Source: Gammaproteobacteria bacterium | GTDB taxonomy: Bacteria; Pseudomonadota; Gammaproteobacteria; CAISUE01 | Assembly: GCA_947378515.1 (NCBI GenBank) | Contig: CANCKG010000045.1 | Coordinates: forward strand, 1 to 6,082 | Direction: 5' to 3' | Length of the DNA stretch: 6,082 nucleotides | Shown here: one piece after another, positions 5,480-6,082 of the stretch | Layout: each line of letters starts with the position of its first letter | How positions within the stretch are numbered: the stretch's first letter is position 1 | The notes under the pieces: model-generated | The model's input: only the letters and a program-made list of their open reading frames with translations | Told to the model about the DNA's origin: nothing | Databases searched by the model: none | Position numbers and translations under genes: made by a program

Positions 5480-6082
5480 ATGTCACTCCTTAACGCTTAT
5501 TGGCACACCTGGATCGGGCATAGACGGCGGCGCTTACCGTATCGCTCTTGGTGGCAAACACTTCATCTAGATGGCCCCTTGCTGGTAGCCTTGTTATTAC
5601 TCAGCGGCTGCGGCCTGGTAATTCTCTATAGTGCTAGCGGGCAAAGTTGGCTAACGGTCAGTCAACAAGCGGTAAAATTAAGTTTAGCCTTTATTTTCTT
5701 GATTGTTTTAGCGCAAATTCCGCCCCAACGTTACCGCCTCTGGGCTCCCTGGCTCTACAGTGTCTGTGTCTTAATGCTGGTGATGGTCTTAGCCTTGGGC
5801 GTTATCAGCAAAGGTTCACAACGCTGGCTTAATTTAGGCTTGTTTCGCTTTCAACCGTCAGAATTGATGAAGCTAGTGATGCCTTTGATGTTAGCTTGGT
5901 ATTTTGATGGCTTTAGCTTACCACCCACCCTTAAACAATTAGCTACCGCGCTGGTCTTGATCTTGATACCGGTATTATTAGTCGCCAAACAACCGGATTT
6001 GGGAACCGCACTGATCATCGCTTTCGCCGGTATCGGCGTTATTTTATTAGCCGGAATTCGCTGGAGCATTGTCATCTGTGCT
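5480..6082 (+). CDS. rodA: Rod-shape peptidoglycan polymerase RodA, N-terminal 201 residues (3' end off the window)
   Basis: RodA is a SEDS-family inner-membrane glycosyltransferase that polymerises lipid II into glycan strands with PBP2 in the elongasome. The frame is open from the ATG to the right edge. After a basic cytoplasmic start (HRRRRLPYRSWW, 14-25), hydrophobic segments lie at about 32-52, 64-80, 90-108, 130-145, 154-169 and 175-192. Diagnostic blocks are LYSASG (49-54), GSQRWLNLG (112-120), the SEDS motif RFQPSEL (123-129) and AKQPDLGT (169-176). The LNLG...FRFQPSE and AKQPDLGTA wording favours RodA over FtsW. The later extracellular loop carrying the putative catalytic Asp lies outside the window. 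The usual upstream mrdA (PBP2) gene is absent; tsaB is upstream instead, facing away, so rodA here begins its own transcript. Confidence 0.93.
   Translation, partial: MSLLNAYWHTWIGHRRRRLPYRSWWQTLHLDGPLLVALLLLSGCGLVILYSASGQSWLTVSQQAVKLSLAFIFLIVLAQIPPQRYRLWAPWLYSVCVLMLVMVLALGVISKGSQRWLNLGLFRFQPSELMKLVMPLMLAWYFDGFSLPPTLKQLATALVLILIPVLLVAKQPDLGTALIIAFAGIGVILLAGIRWSIVICA

Noticed and set aside
5647..6075. Frames at 5647-5832 (+) and 5851-6075 (-)
   Set aside because: Both overlap the clearly conserved rodA reading frame and show no domain.

Overview
The window reads as a compact piece of gammaproteobacterial chromosome. It holds six recognisable housekeeping genes and one large membrane protein that I do not recognise. 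The RlmB, TadA, LolA, TsaB and RodA sequences all resemble their gammaproteobacterial forms. GC in five hand-counted 60-base lines runs from 22/60 to 37/60, so the average is probably in the mid-40s percent. Moderate GC together with a lineage-specific membrane protein would fit a lineage such as the Legionellales (Legionella/Coxiella relatives), but that placement is a guess.

Layout, left to right. Positions 1-1662 hold a leftward run, in transcription order tadA, lolA, alr, with alr cut by the left edge. lolA begins one base after the tadA stop. A 7-bp tandem repeat tract lies between lolA and alr. Positions 1663-1731 are a short divergent promoter region with overlapping candidate -10 boxes facing both ways. 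Positions 1732-4716 hold two rightward genes, rlmB and a 715-codon gene for a protein with about eight membrane segments. tsaB (4734-5417) runs leftward and converges on it with a 17-base gap. After another short divergent gap, rodA starts at 5480, runs rightward and is cut by the right edge. No stretch longer than 300 bases lacks a gene.

Two themes recur. One is RNA modification: TadA makes inosine-34 in tRNA-Arg, TsaB helps make t6A37 in tRNA, and RlmB 2'-O-methylates 23S rRNA. The other is envelope building: Alr makes D-alanine, LolA carries lipoproteins across the periplasm, and RodA polymerises peptidoglycan during elongation. This looks like ordinary housekeeping clustering, not a dedicated system.

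The one candidate for new biology is the protein at 2569-4716. It has a soluble N-terminal half of about 295 residues, a membrane region, and a Ser-rich C-terminal tail of about 57 residues. It also carries an exact in-frame 15-bp duplication. I saw no CRISPR array, tRNA, rRNA, transposase or obvious defence gene.
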